Positions 1-11,420 of a stretch of DNA of 64,000 nt are shown here, piece by piece. The position numbers and the translations under genes are program-made. Below the pieces are notes generated by a model that had not been told where the DNA came from, made no database searches, and worked only from the letters and a program-made list of their open reading frames with translations. Each line of letters opens with the position of its first letter. Position 1 is the first letter of the stretch. Origin of the DNA: Adenophora triphylla var. japonica (Eukaryota > Streptophyta > Magnoliopsida > Asterales > Campanulaceae). The stretch lies in contig JAFEMH010001348.1 in NCBI GenBank assembly GCA_022495995.1, positions 186,001 through 250,000 of the forward strand, in the 5' to 3' direction.

Positions 1-36
1 GGATCCCCATTTCAGAATGAGTTCATCCAAAATGAT

Positions 37-108
37 GTCGACATCTTCAATGAAGTCGACATCTTCAATGAAGTCGACATCTTCAATGAAGTCGACATCT
101 TTATCCAG
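37..108 (+). repeat. 18-bp tandem repeat, four copies
   Basis: Copies start at 37, 55, 73 and 91 with an exact 18-base period beginning GTCGACATC. The period is a multiple of three and reads as the hexapeptide VDIFNE. GTCGACATC recurs singly at 3874 and 3919 in the same element, both times encoding VDIP. Confidence 0.85.
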
Positions 109-338
109 TGACACCTTGCTGACACCACCCCCGACAGGATTCACCTCTTACTGACAACACCGTTGTTACCTCATTTGTAGACAACACTGGTTTGCTTAAT
201 AATCTTTTTAATAATAATGCTTTCAATCATATTCCCGCGGCCGACCCTTTGCAGTGTAATCCGTTAGCCAAGCTGCATGCGTTGTGACCTTAGAGAGCCG
301 ATAATGAATGTACTAGGTGTCCAATCCAACAAGTCTCG

Positions 339-1165
339 TTGAATTGTTGTAATCAATCTCAGTTTGTCCCAGCCATCGCAAATGTTGACATCCCGAAGCG
401 TTTCAGTGTTTCGTCCATGAAGCTCTACGACGGCAGGGGATTTGGGTTGACCTTGGTTGGACCAGCTCTTAAGTGGTTGATTAGGCAGCCCCTAGGCTCA
501 ATTGGTTTCTTTGCCCAACTTATCAACATGTTCTATAATCAATTCTCATGCAACAATTTGAGAAGTTGACAAAGTGATCTCTACAATGTGACCCGATGTT
601 ACCACCGAGACCCCGAAAGAATATGTCCACCGGTTCAATAGAGAAGTTCTGAAATTCCCAATCTTGACATGTCGACAAACCACGTGAAGCATTCAAAATG
701 GGACCGAAGAAAGATTCACGGTATTATCAAGATTTGGTGATGACTCCTTGTAAGCGGTTGGAAGAAGTCGGGAGCGTGGCATTGAGATTCATAAGATTGG
801 AGGAAGATGAGCTGCGAAGATCAAAGTCCTCGTCCAAGTCGTCGACATATGACCACCCTGACAGAAAACCGAATCATCCCATCGCAGAACAACCGTTCCA
901 ATCCTTACCCAAGAATTGATACTAGCAAAATTAATTCAATAGACGGTGAGGATGAAGATAATGATAATGTGCCTAACATTTCGATTATTGTTTTTACGTT
1001 GACATTTCGGGTATACTGTGCAATGGGCAACCTAGGGGACAAAGCCGATGGCCAAAGAAGACGGATAAGCCTACGGGATGGCGTGACAAATCAAAATGGT
1101 GTGCTTACCATGAAGACTTTGGGCATGTTGCGAAGATTGCATCGCTTCTAAGAAAGGAGATCGCC
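339..1165 (+). pseudogene. G1 gag capsid remnant
   Basis: Scattered in-frame pieces match plant Ty3/gypsy Gag. A segment near 390-450 reads PKRFSVSSMKLYDG, followed near 470-520 by an ALKWLI/FAQL-type capsid segment. A piece at 698-900 has MGPKKDSRYYQDLVMTP and an R/K/E-rich C-terminus. Pieces lie in different frames with stops between them, so no intact Gag is encoded. Its place upstream of the protease fits. The call rests on family motifs only. Confidence 0.6.
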
Positions 1166-1880
1166 ACTCCGCTTGAAGGGACATCTTAAGGAGTTGCTGG
1201 GATCCGTAAAGAAGAAGGCCGAAAGTGCGGAAGCTCCTCATGAAGTCGAGAGACCGGCATCACCCCCATCAACAAAGGTGATCAATTTCATTAGTAGAGG
1301 CTCGAAATATGTGGCACTTCCTATTCTCGCCGCAAAACGACATGCTAAGGAGTCAAAAGAGGAGAGGCCGAAAGACAACCCGAATGTCGACACCACGACA
1401 TGATCCAATCACCTTTGATGAGAGTGATCGAGATAACTTGTTGGAACCCCATCACAACGGTCTAGTTATTTCCCTTGCGAGATCGCCAACCGTACAATCC
1501 GGCCCATCCCGGTTGATGGGGGTAGCTCTGTCAATCTTATTATGTTGAGCACCCTCAAGGAAATGAACATCCCGTAATCGTAGATCATCAAGAAATCTGC
1601 GGTGTTGGTAGGCTTCGGTGGTGAAGTCAAAGAAACGGTGGGGAGATAAAGCTTCCAATATACTCAAAGGGCCTCAACACCATGGAATGGTTCTCGCGTA
1701 ATTGATTGTGCAACATACTACAATGTCATTCTTGGAAGACCGTGGATTCATGGAATGAAGGCTGTACCCTCCACATACCATCGGTGTGTGAAGTTTCCAA
1801 CACCTTGGGGTGTCGCCAAAATATACAAAGTGATCGCGGGTGGCCAAGGAATGTTATAAAACTTCAATGAAGGCGTGGAC
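1166..1880 (+). pseudogene. G1 Gag C-terminus and retropepsin remnant
   Basis: The segment begins with a KGHLKELLG stretch, usual in the linker downstream of the Gag zinc knuckle in Tat elements. An aspartic protease follows: the active-site region near 1505-1545 reads VDGGSSVNL, with Asp kept and Thr/Ser replaced by Gly. The second landmark [13 protein letters not shown] lies near 1725-1760. The two landmarks are in different frames, so at least one frameshift separates them. Confidence 0.65.
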
Positions 1881-2065
1881 ATCTCCAAAACAAGCATAGC
1901 AATTACGAGGAAAGTACGTGAAGTCTGGAAGCTAGGGAGAACGATGTGAAAGAAGTATTACTAGACCTTTTCCAACCTGGACATCAAGGTACTTATTGGC
2001 AAAGTGATATCCCATCGGATATAGAAGAGAAGCTTGTGGACTTATTAAAAAGCGAGTAAAGAGTT

Positions 2066-3094
2066 TTGCCGAGACATGATGACATGACCAAGATCGGCAA
2101 AGATGTCATCACTCACAAACTTAACATCGATCCTAGTTTTAAACCAAAGTGCACCGAAACGAAGAAAATTTGCGAAACAAGAAACCGTATCATCAAGGAA
2201 GAGGTGGAGCGCTTACTCAAAGCCAACATGATACGAGAGGTCGATTATCCAAGATGGTTAGCGAATGTGGTTGTGGTAGAAAAGAGGAACGGAAAATGGC
2301 GAGTCTGTGTTGACTTCACCGACTTGAATAAAGCCTGTCCAAAAGATCCTTTCCCTTTGCCACACATAGATTCGTTAGTTGATGCCACTTCCGGACATGA
2401 GCTCCTCACATTCATGGACGCGTCCTCAGGATTTCAACAAATTCAGATGGAGCCATCTGATCAAGAAGACACCGCCTTCATAACACCCTTGGTATCTCTT
2501 TGTTATATTGCTATGCCTTTTGGACTAAAAAATGCAGGTGCAACATACCAGAGGCTCGTGAATAAAATGTTCAGAGATCAGATTGGGGACACAATGGAGG
2601 TATATGTCGACGATATGGTAGTGAAATCCAAGAAAGCTGAAGATCACATAAGCCACCTATCTCAAGCCTTCGACATCTTGGATTGTTTCAATATGAAACT
2701 TAATCCAGCAAAATGCAATTTTGGTATGAAGGCAGGAAAGTTTTTGGGCTATATGGTAACTAAAAGGGGAATTGAAGCCGCCCCAGAACAGATTCGTGCC
2801 ATTGTCATCCTGTCGTCACCTCAATCCGTCAAAGACGTCCAGAGATTGACAGGGAAGATTGCTGCACTCACCAGGTTCATCTCAAAATCTTCTGATCGAT
2901 GCAAGCCTTTCTATGACATCCTAAGAAAGAATAAGAAGTTCCAGTGGGAAGATCAGCATGAACAAGCCTTTCAAGAGCTCAAAAGTTATCTGTCGAGACC
3001 TCCATTATTGGCCAAACCTCAGGAGGGCGAGCATCTTTTCATCTATCTAGCAGTGTCAGAAAGCGATGTAAGTGCAGTCCTGGTGACAGAGTGA
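2066..3094 (+). pseudogene. G1 reverse transcriptase
   Basis: A 342-codon open frame covers most of a Ty3/gypsy RT. Landmarks in order are a KRNGKWRVCVDFTDLNKA segment, PFPLPHID, FMDASSGFQQI, MPFGLKNAGATYQRLV and the catalytic YVDDMVVKS, then the thumb/connection ending in an RNase H-like start. It is closed by TGA at 3092-3094. The same frame then continues with clear homology, so the TGA is a nonsense mutation. Upstream pol is in other frames. Confidence 0.85.
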
Positions 3095-4085
3095 GAAGGT
3101 AGTCAGCAACCCATCTACTATATAAGTAAGACACTCTTAGATGCGGAGACCAGGTATTCTCATTTACAAAAGTTAATTTTAGCTTTGATAACTGCTTCTA
3201 TTAAATTAAGACACTATTTCGAAACACATACTATAATTGTACGCACTAACTATCCTATTAAGAATGTTATGAGAAAACCAGAGATGTCAGGTCGAATGGC
3301 GAAGTGGTCTGTACAATTAAGCACATATACATTAAATATGAGCCCAGAACAGCAATTAAATCCCAAGCACTAGCTGATTTTGTGGCTGATTTTAGTCCAA
3401 CCATGCAACAAGAGGTGGAATTGGAGGTACAGCAACTTCAAGATGATGACGTCCTGAAGATCTGGACTCTCTACACAGATGGTGCTTCTAACATGAGAGG
3501 TACAGGTCTTGGAGTTGTACTAAAATCGCCACAAGGGGACATAATACCACAATCCATCAGTTTCAAGGCCACTAATAATGAAGCAGAATATGAGGCATTA
3601 ATTGCAGGTTTAACAGTAGCCCAGGACCTAGATGTCAAGCATATCCGGATGTTTATGGATTCTTTGCTAATTGTTAACCATTACAACGAATCCTACATAG
3701 CGAAAAATGCTAAGATGACGACATATTTGGAAATCGTAAAAATTCTTTCGGCCAAATTCAAATCATTTTCCTTGGAACAAATCCCACGAGAGGAAAACTC
3801 TCAAGCAGATGCCCTAGCAAACTTAGGTTCAGCCTTCAAAAGCATTTCACAGACAAGTGTCCCAATGGTGCATGTCGACATCCCAGCAATTGATCGTCTT
3901 GAGCTATTCGTTCTAGATGTCGACATCCCTACCAGTCCAGAAGTAACTTCCTGGAAAGCTCCTATTATCAAGTATCTCCAAGATGATACGATCCCAGCTG
4001 AAGAGAAAAACGCTCGAGCATTCAGGGTAAGATCGTCTAAATATTTACTTATTGATAACTTTTTGTTTAGGAAATCTCTTTGCCG
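3095..4085 (+). pseudogene. G1 connection and Tat-type RNase H
   Basis: The RT frame runs on to about 3373 and shifts by one base near 3340, where YEPRTAIKSQALADFVADF begins in the new frame (3304-4098). The RNase H domain spans about 3465-3840. Its acidic residues can be matched in YTDGAS, NEAEYEAL, MFMDS and SQADALA, so the active site looks complete. A further shift near 4085 separates it from integrase. This second RNase H next to integrase is diagnostic of the Tat lineage. Confidence 0.8.
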
Positions 4086-4859
4086 AGTCACTACTTAAGG
4101 TGTCTAGAAGCAGATCGAGCCCATCAGGTTTTGAAAGAGCTGCATGAAGGGCAATGTGGAAATCATACCGGGGGCAGAAGCCTGTATACCAAGGCCCTAA
4201 TAATGGGCTATTTTTGGCCCACAATGCTAAGAGACGCTGCAAAATATGCAAAGAAATGTGACTCCTGTCAGCGACATGGCGACATCCTACATCAACCAGC
4301 CGAATTGCTACATCCTATTCTGTCGTCATGGCCATTTATGATTTGGGGAATGGACATCGTATGAAAATTACCCAGGGCTCCAGGAGGAAGAGTATTTCTA
4401 ATAGCCATGACAGGCTATTTTTCTAAATTGGTAGAAGCTGAAGCATACGTGCAGGTCCGGGACAAGAAAGTTATCTCATTCATAAAGAGAAACATATTCA
4501 GCAGGTTTGGGATACCTTCGGAGATAATATGTAATAACGGCTCCCAGTTCATTAGTAGGAAAACGCAGGATTTCTTGACAAGATGGGGAGTCAAGATGGT
4601 GACATCTTCACCTGTTCACCCTCAAGCGAATGGACAAACAGAATCCAGCAATAAGATTATCATAAGCAATCTAAAAAGGAGACTGGACCAAAAGAAAGGA
4701 AGATGGGCAGAAGAATTACCATTGGTCTTATGGGCTGATAGGACGACATCTAAGAAAGGGGGCATATCGATTATCAACTTTGAATGACCAGATGATCCCA
4801 AGAAGCTGGAATGCCATTCACCTCAAAAGGTACTTCATTTTAATAATATATGTCTCCTA
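4080..4859 (+). pseudogene. G1 integrase, disrupted and with a deleted C-terminal domain
   Basis: The zinc-binding domain is present (CDSCQRHGD near 4257-4284). The first catalytic Asp is in WGMDIV, just before a TGA at 4362-4364. The core continues at 4407. The second catalytic position reads ICNNGSQF, Asn in place of Asp, so the enzyme would be dead. The Glu in GQTESSNK remains. At about 4787 the frame leaves the core, and 4794-4859 reads MIPRSWNAIHLKRYF, the usual integrase C-terminal end, then TAA. About a hundred or more residues are missing between. Confidence 0.75.
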
Positions 4860-5735
4860 ATATCCTCACAAACCAGGTATGAATATTCGTTTTTGTTGTC
4901 TTTTCATTTCTTCTTGTTTTCTTTCATGATTATTTAAAAACAAAATGTCACTAACACGACCTGCGGAGGGGCGTCAACAAAGTGGACACCCATCTCTAAT
5001 AAATCTCTGTCTTGTAAGATGTTGACATACAAAAGTGGGGACATATCAAAGTGCTCAAGTCAAAGTGACAACGAAATCTCCTCCGCTAGAGGCTGGCCAC
5101 CTCTTCTAAAGTTAAGGTACACAATCCCTTCTAAGGTTTAAAGAGTTAATTACCTCTTTCTCCGAAAGTTAGGTTTCTACACCTTCGCCTGGAGCGCACG
5201 ATATCTCATTGGTTGAGGTATGGGATGGACCTATATGAGGAAACTTGTATAGCTTACCCATTTCCACTCAGTCAAATGATTGATCTTAAGCATGATTCAA
5301 TTGGTTATGGCATATTCCTGTCATCTTAAGTACATCCGGTTATGACATTCTCATGTCTTCACTCGAAAACAAAAATATGACATTTTATTATGTCAACATC
5401 CTATGATAATACTTTAGCATCAGGGATCAAAGCATGACATGCACAGAAATTGCTAACAAAAGTTTTTTCTAAACATTAAGATACTAAATACCATTAATAC
5501 TTCTCCAAATTCAGTTGGCCCGCTCCAACATCCAAACAACATAAAACTAAAAGTAAAGTGTTGAACCAACCCAACACTTGAAATAAATTTTCTTCAGTCC
5601 TTATGGACCAGGTACATACCAAAATTGATAAAATTATCTTTGGGGCACAGCCCTGGGAATCATCATCAAACAAAACAACTTAAAAAACTAACTTGAATTT
5701 TTCTTCACTTAGCATCTGCTGCAGGTGTTGTCGAG
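4860..5735 (+). other. G1 3' noncoding region
   Basis: AT-rich sequence between the integrase tail and the antisense gene. I see no convincing ORF, repeat array or RNA gene. Confidence 0.5.
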
Positions 5736-5741
5736 GAAGTT

Positions 5742-6656
5742 TTGTCTTCTTCATCCTTCTTCTCTCTTTTTTCTTCAACCATCGTATCCTTAGGGTTAGA
5801 TGACACCTCTCCTTCATCCACTTTTCACACCCAACAGATTCTTCAACTTTGCATACTCATTCTCAACCTTTCAATCCTTAGATTTTCCATCATTATGTTC
5901 TTCCATCATCTTGATTTTGATCTTCGACATGACTTTGGCAGCAACCAACTTCCAGGATTCCCTTACTTCATTTATTTCATTTTGATAGTCACCCTTAATA
6001 GAAGTCAGATTGCTAACAACCCCTTCACTGTCTTCTTCTGTTCCTCTAAATTCCTCTTTCTGCTCGTTAAAACTTCTTCTCCCAAAAAGCAGCTTCCTTC
6101 TTGGCCTAAGCCATATCACTCTTAGCGCTCTTCTTAAATTGCTCATTGATCTTAGCCATATCTTCCACTTGGGACTCCAAACATCCCATTGCCTGTTAAG
6201 AAAACACCATAAAGTTCCAAATCAGCAAATAATAGAGCTATGGAACAGTCAGAATAGTTTAGTAACATCTTACATTGGTTACTAATCCTAGAAGCTTCTT
6301 CTTCACCTCTCCTGCCTTCAAATCTCAAAAATATCCGCATGCGTAACTTCGATAGCCTCACTCTCTGCAACATTCCTCTTCTTTACCCTTGAATCAACGC
6401 CAGTACTTTCACCCGTTTGGACTTGTTTCTTTGGGACAATTGGTGGCCTAACATCAGACTTAGCAGGAGAAGTACCAACAAGAGCTTCCAAATCTTCCAG
6501 ATCAAGGTCTGAGCCTGAAACAACTGGCTTTGAAACTGAAGAGAAAGTTTTAGCATTGAGGAAAAACAGGAATCGAAAGACAGGGTAAACTATTCTTACC
6601 TGTTGACATTTTGAGAGATGACGACGGCTTGACTTCTTCTTGATTTCCTTCACCAC
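5742..6656 (-). pseudogene. G1 antisense accessory gene, spliced and decayed
   Basis: On the minus strand coding-like exons are separated by clean GT-AG introns at 6536-6599 and 6193-6273. The first exons give an acidic, Ser-rich segment (VVSGSDLDLEDLEALVG). The last gives a Lys/Glu-rich likely coiled coil (AMGCLESQVEDMAKINEQF, then KFNEQKEEFRGTEEDSEG). In-frame TAG at 6106-6108, a shift near 6085 and a later TGA break it. Its place between integrase and polypurine tract matches antisense accessory genes known in Tat elements such as maize Grande. I do not recognise the family. Confidence 0.5.
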
Positions 6657-6744
6657 CGAATGCTGTCAAATCATGTTCGCCAGTTACTCGGAGTCTGGAA
6701 ACTTACCTCTTCGTATTCCACGAAGTGATAAGTTTGGGGGCAAT

Positions 6745-7284
6745 TGTTGTGGCCAGATTTTCCACATGTTGACATCCTCAGTTGTTCCTGCATGTCAAGA
6801 TGATTCCCTGTAAGTTACGCATAATTTATTTTTATGTTTAACTAACCACTCTTTATTTACAGCTATTATAGAGATATTTTCGGGATCACTATTATCAGCA
6901 CGTGAACCTCTTCCATCCATGCCAAGGAGACCAAGTCAAAGGACGTTTGAGAGGATAAGAAGATGTGCCGAGATTATAGGGATTTTTGTTATTTTCTTGT
7001 TAGTCTTTACTATTAATAGGGGATATGGAGAATCACAAACACACACTCTCACACTCAGATACACATTCTCACACGTACACTGAACACACTCTCATTGTAA
7101 TCTCCATAGCTCTCCATCATCTTGTAACCGAGTAATACTTAGTGAATTTTTTGGTAAGGAAGGTGACCTAACCTCCCGAGGTTTTATGCCGGCGAGATCA
7201 TTTGACTCAAGGGCTTTCCTCGTTATATTGTTGTGTTCTTGATTGTGTTTCTTCATTTTAGCATCCGTTTGTTCCATTTAATCA
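6745..7284 (+). repeat. Probable G1 3' LTR
   Basis: A purine tract (AAGTTTGGGGG, 6730-6740) precedes TGTTGTGGCC, the proposed LTR start. A TATA-like TATTAATAGG lies at 7011-7020, followed by a CA-rich leader typical of an R region. A G-box CACGTG is at 6899-6904. The right end is uncertain; I place it at TAATCA. The exact copy at 16385-16924 is part of the tandem duplication, not an independent LTR. Confidence 0.45.
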
Positions 7285-7329
7285 AATTCCAAAGTCCCCT
7301 CCTTATTATTAAATCCATACACTTTCATA

Positions 7330-7683
7330 AGTCAAGATTCGACATTATTGTTTTTTCTACCAAAACAATTAATATGAGTGATATTTAAACTTAAAGTAAT
7401 AGATAAACCCATAATTAAAGCTTCATACTCAGCTTCATTATTGGTCGCCTTAAACTCATAGGAAACAGCTTGAGGGATCAAGTCACTTTGAGGTGATTTT
7501 AAAAGAATACCTAAACCTGAACCTCTAGAATTGGATGCTCCATCTGTAAATAAAGTCCAATAGCTAGGGGGTTTGGTCCCTTTAAGATGTTGTACCTCTT
7601 GCTCAACTTCAGGCTGTAGGTTAGAGCTGAAGTCGGCTACAAAGTTTGCAAGAGACTACGACTTGATTGCGCTTCTTGGCTCA
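7330..7683 (-). pseudogene. Minus-strand Tat RNase H fragment
   Basis: Read on the minus strand it gives YEPRSAIKS, an in-frame TAG, SLANFVADF, then WTLFTDGASNSRGSGLG and FKATNNEAEYEALI, the start of a Tat RNase H. It is cut off before the third acidic residue. Its upstream end is fused to the truncated A LTR at 7683. It may be a leftover of element C, which has the same orientation, but that is inference. Confidence 0.7.
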
Positions 7684-9040
7684 TAGGGAGAAAACAGTGA
7701 GAATTTCATAGAATTGCCACCTTTTTCTCCACTATTCAACCAAAATCACACTCACTCAAACACTCTCATATTCAAGCCTTAAACACTCTTACATTCAAGC
7801 CTTCAAACACAAAACACAAGGAAGATAGGTATAACCTCCCTCTCCTTACCCTAAAATTCATCCATGCATGCATTTTCAAGCTACAAAATGTAGTTCATTC
7901 ATCTTTTTGTCTTAGATCCAAGAAGATCACCATGGAAGTTCATCTCCATGGATGATCTTCTACAAGGATCAACATTATTTTCAAAGTATTCTTACTTTCT
8001 TGCAAAGAAAACACATTTTCAAAACCCTAAAATCATTTTCATACATCAAATCTCATTTTCAAAGGATAAAATTCCCCTTCCCAAGCAAATGAAGTGCTTA
8101 GTCCTAATGTACCCCAAGGATGATTTGATATAGTTGATTCACCACTAAAATGTCAACTGATCACTAATCAAAACCTAGGGAAATGGGGACAAGCATGGAT
8201 ACCAAATCCCCTTTTAAATCATGTTTTTCTTTCTTGAGAAGTTGCTGTCCAGTAGCAATTTTCTAAGACCCCAGTCCATGGTCTAAGTTTTTGGACACAG
8301 ATAAAGTTGGAATTTGGTGTTGACTACAAAACACTTTTTGTAGCCAACATCCAGAGATTTCTAGAAATATTTTTACTTTATTTTTTGCGTGAATAAACTC
8401 CCTTTTCCAAATTTTCTTTTGAAGGTCAGATCACCAGTCTCTGGAAGTCCAGATCTCATATCTGAGATTTCCAGAAGGTTTTGAGTCCTCAAATCTTTTC
8501 CAAAATGAAAATTCTTTCACAGAAATCTTATTTAAGGTGTCTGGAACAACTTTTATTCTCTGAGTTTTCTCAGATTATGAAGTTTTGAAGCCCTTAACTC
8601 TATTTCAAAATCAAGTGTCCACTGCCTTTTACATTCTGGCAGAAGTGTTCTTCAACTTCCAAAAATCTTTTGAGTACTAAAACTCTACCCAAAAATCATA
8701 ACAAAAATCATGGGATCTGTCCAAAGTCTAATAAAGAATTCCCAATTTTTACTTTTCTAAGTTTCAACTTATTTTGGCCAAAGTAACACATACACACACA
8801 CACACAAATGATTTTCAGCTTGGAAGACTCGTTTTACGAGGCATTCCGGGTGCACACTAACGTCCTTCCCGGCATGTAACGTGACCTCCGAACCCAAATA
8901 TCTAATCTCGGGCATTTTTCAAAGTTTTGGCCCTTAAAACAAAAATGGCGTGGCAACTCCGTCTTTTTCCGGTTTTATTTGATTTTCAAAGAAACGCAAA
9001 ATCGAATTTTCTCGCGAAATTTTGGTGGCACATCATCACA
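7683..9040 (+). repeat. Family A LTR, 5'-truncated (left copy)
   Basis: It aligns with 30954-32188 of the full 3' LTR and ends GGCACATCATCACA before a primer-binding site. The first 400 bases of the LTR, holding the TATA box, are absent. It keeps a block near 8680-8810 that the 3' LTR lacks, including a CA-repeat stretch. Confidence 0.85.
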
Positions 9041-9041
9041 G

Positions 9042-9059
9042 TGGCGACTCCGCTTGGGA
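9042..9059 (+). promoter_or_regulatory. Primer-binding site of A (left copy)
   Basis: TGGCGACTCCGCTTGGGA begins two bases after the LTR end. It resembles the Tat/Ogre site, thought to pair with a tRNA-Arg 3' end. The matching sites in B and C read TGGCGACTCCGCTGGGGA. Confidence 0.75.
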
Positions 9060-9060
9060 C

Positions 9061-10324
9061 AAATAAGCTTTTTCTAAAAAAAATGATATTTGGTATATTG
9101 GTGGAAACCATTAAACTTCCCGTTATCGCCTCCTAACACGAGTCGGGGATAAATTGTGGTTTAACAATCCCACGTACCGGTATCATTGTTTTCAAAAAAA
9201 AAAAGAAAAGCTTTTGAGGGTCAAGCTTCCGTCCCGGCTTTAAAAATTATTTGTTGTGTGTGTTGATTTTTGCACATTTTCGTGTTGTTTTGGCCGCCTC
9301 GGAAAAAGTCAAAATTTTGACTATCGGAATCATGTCCCTAACTGTCGGAATTTTTGTGCTTATGTGCTTATGTGCTCATTTCAAAAAAAAATTCAAAAAA
9401 AAAAATTTCAAAAAAAAAAAGAAAATTTTCAAAAAAAAAAAATCATGCATCATATTTTTAAGACACATAAAAAATTTCTATTTTACTCAGAAAAAGAAAA
9501 TAGACTGCTTGCACACTACGCGCACGTGACCTTACACTGCACACTACGTCCCTAACCCGGGGAAATCCTTGTCGCGGCCCGTTTGGTCTTATTACGCCTC
9601 TCGGTGCAAGCACAGGACTACCCAAACATCCCATGGAGCCTCGTGTCGACCATGCACTTGTCCGTGACACACTTTGTCCGAGACCCGGTTGGTTTTTAGT
9701 CCGGGTTCTGTGGCTGCGCCCTGTCTCGTGTATAGACCTTTCCTTTCAAGCCTTTGTCGGCATACCGACTCAATATCTTTCGGGGACCCTAATCGGTCGA
9801 AGTTCCCGGTTTTGCCGCAGACTTTGACCAAGATATTGGACCGCGCCTTGACTTCGGCTCGGTTGGCACAAATTATACACAGACTCCCAAAGATTGACAC
9901 CGAGTCATCAAGGATTAATGATTATTCCATGCCTAATTACGGCCTAACTGACGACAAGTCAAGATCAATTGTGGACATTCATCAGTCCAAATCATGCCGA
10001 CTTTTCGTCGAGCCCTCTGACATGATCTTGACTTTGACGTCAGCTTTGTCCGTAATCTGCATCGAATGCTCGTTAAGACTCGATTACCCGCCAGACTTTT
10101 AGGATCGTTTTCTTTCGGTCGGTGGGACCCGCTTGCCCTATAGGACCCTCGCACAGGGCTTTCCACCTGGGAGGTCGAAATACAGGTGGAATACGAGGGC
10201 TTATAGACGTAGTGACGGGGCCCACTGATCCAGGGATCCAGTAGTTTGCGAAAAGAAGAGCAATCTTTTCCATCCGATTAGGTTAATAAAACATGTTTTA
10301 AGTAAACGTGAACAAATAAGCTGC
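9061..10324 (+). other. A leader (5' untranslated), left copy
   Basis: Noncoding leader with A-rich runs at 9380-9450. The block from about 9510 to 10280 is related to the leaders of B (35575-36480) and C (46430-47330, minus strand). Small lysine-rich ORFs here come from the A runs and are not genes. Confidence 0.7.
10122..10225 (+). promoter_or_regulatory. Conserved leader hairpin, A left copy
   Basis: Nested complementary arms: GTGGG 10122-10126 with CCCAC 10221-10225; CTATA 10138-10142 with TATAG 10202-10206; CCCTCG 10146-10151 with CGAGGG 10194-10199; CCACCT 10163-10168 with AGGTGG 10184-10189. The loop holds GGTCGAAATAC. Seen by eye; no folding energy was computed. Confidence 0.6.
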
Positions 10325-11420
10325 ATGTTGCATGAGCCCAAAGCCCAAACACTTACCCTCCTTCAATTCCCAGGACATCTCCAACCCTCGTGTCTTTCCC
10401 GTGACTTCTCACAAATGTTGGTTAGGACACCGGGTCACCGTTTGATTAGTTGGGGAAGAGTCAAGCGTCATCGGCTTCGCCGTTTATTCCGACGCCTGGT
10501 TTTGAATGTCTGCATCGGTAATGATGGGGACCACGTTGCTCCGTCCTCCAAAATCCCTCAGAGATAGACCAGGCATTGGATCCAGCTGGTAGAACCGATG
10601 AGACTTCGACATGAGGCTCAGATTAACGACCTTCTGGGGGTTGTCGCAAGTCATGGTTTGACTATCAGTCTCAATTCCGATGGCACTTTTACCGTGAAGA
10701 AGGAAGAAGGTTCTCCTCCTCTTCTTAATCATCCCGGATACATCAAGATGCTACCCCAAGATTCCTATGTCTCCACCGCCGAGACTCCTGCCCGTCGGCT
10801 TACAGGGCAATCTGCCCCCAAACAAGTCAAAGGCCACCATTCCAACGATCTAGGGGAAGAAAGAGTTCGGTATACTGTCAGTTGTCCCCTTTCAAAGTGA
10901 TGATCCCGCAAATATCAGCCTGGGTGATGAAGATCGAGAAACAGTGGAAGAAATATGGTCAGCCATCAAAGCCTTGGAGGAACGCCAGAACAGACAGCAA
11001 GCCTGGATTGAAGAGGCCACACGCCACTTCGGGACATTAACAATCTCCCAACTGACCGAGGCTACCCTGAAGGACAAACATATGCCTGCTTCTCCGGACC
11101 TTAATACCTCTCATTATCCGGCGGAGTCCAACCACTCGCTTCCAAGATGAGCCCAACAACAGATCTCCCCTGGACCAGTCCATCTCAAAGTCATTCCAAG
11201 CTGCCAACCCGAGGTCCCAGTCCGCCACCAGCCGTAGAACACATTTGGTGGGATATCTGGCGGCCCCATCCCGCCTTGAAAGGGACTATCAGGACCTGGA
11301 TACACCGAGGACCGTCCTCCTAAGAAGAAGAAAATTTCCTTTCCCAGAAAAATTGAAGGAGAGATTCGAGGCCCGGTGATACCGGTGTGGGTACGCTCGG
11401 GGAGCCATCTGGGATTTGAT
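10325..11420 (+). pseudogene. A gag-like region, left copy, broken
   Basis: Same coding region as 19977-20880, but split among frames by small indels. Recognisable pieces are MRLRHEAQINDLLGVVASHG (from 10598) and EEIWSAIKALEERQNRQQAW (near 10947). No capsid domain or zinc knuckle is visible. Confidence 0.55.

Larger units (their letters stand above)
1..7284 (+). mobile_element. Element G1: decayed Tat/Ogre-like Ty3/gypsy retrotransposon (5' end outside window)
   Basis: Remnants follow the order gag, retropepsin, RT, RNase H, integrase, antisense accessory gene, polypurine tract and LTR, as in the Tat lineage. The RNase H is the second, TDGAS-type domain next to integrase that marks Tat elements. 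Every coding part carries stops or frameshifts, and most of the integrase C-terminal domain is deleted at about 4787. The 5' LTR and primer-binding site lie left of the window. The 3' portion from 4788 was later duplicated to 14428 onward. Confidence 0.8.

Noticed and set aside
9251..9555. Lysine-rich ORFs in the A leader
   Set aside because: They are translated A runs in a noncoding leader; the right copy changes frame and length.
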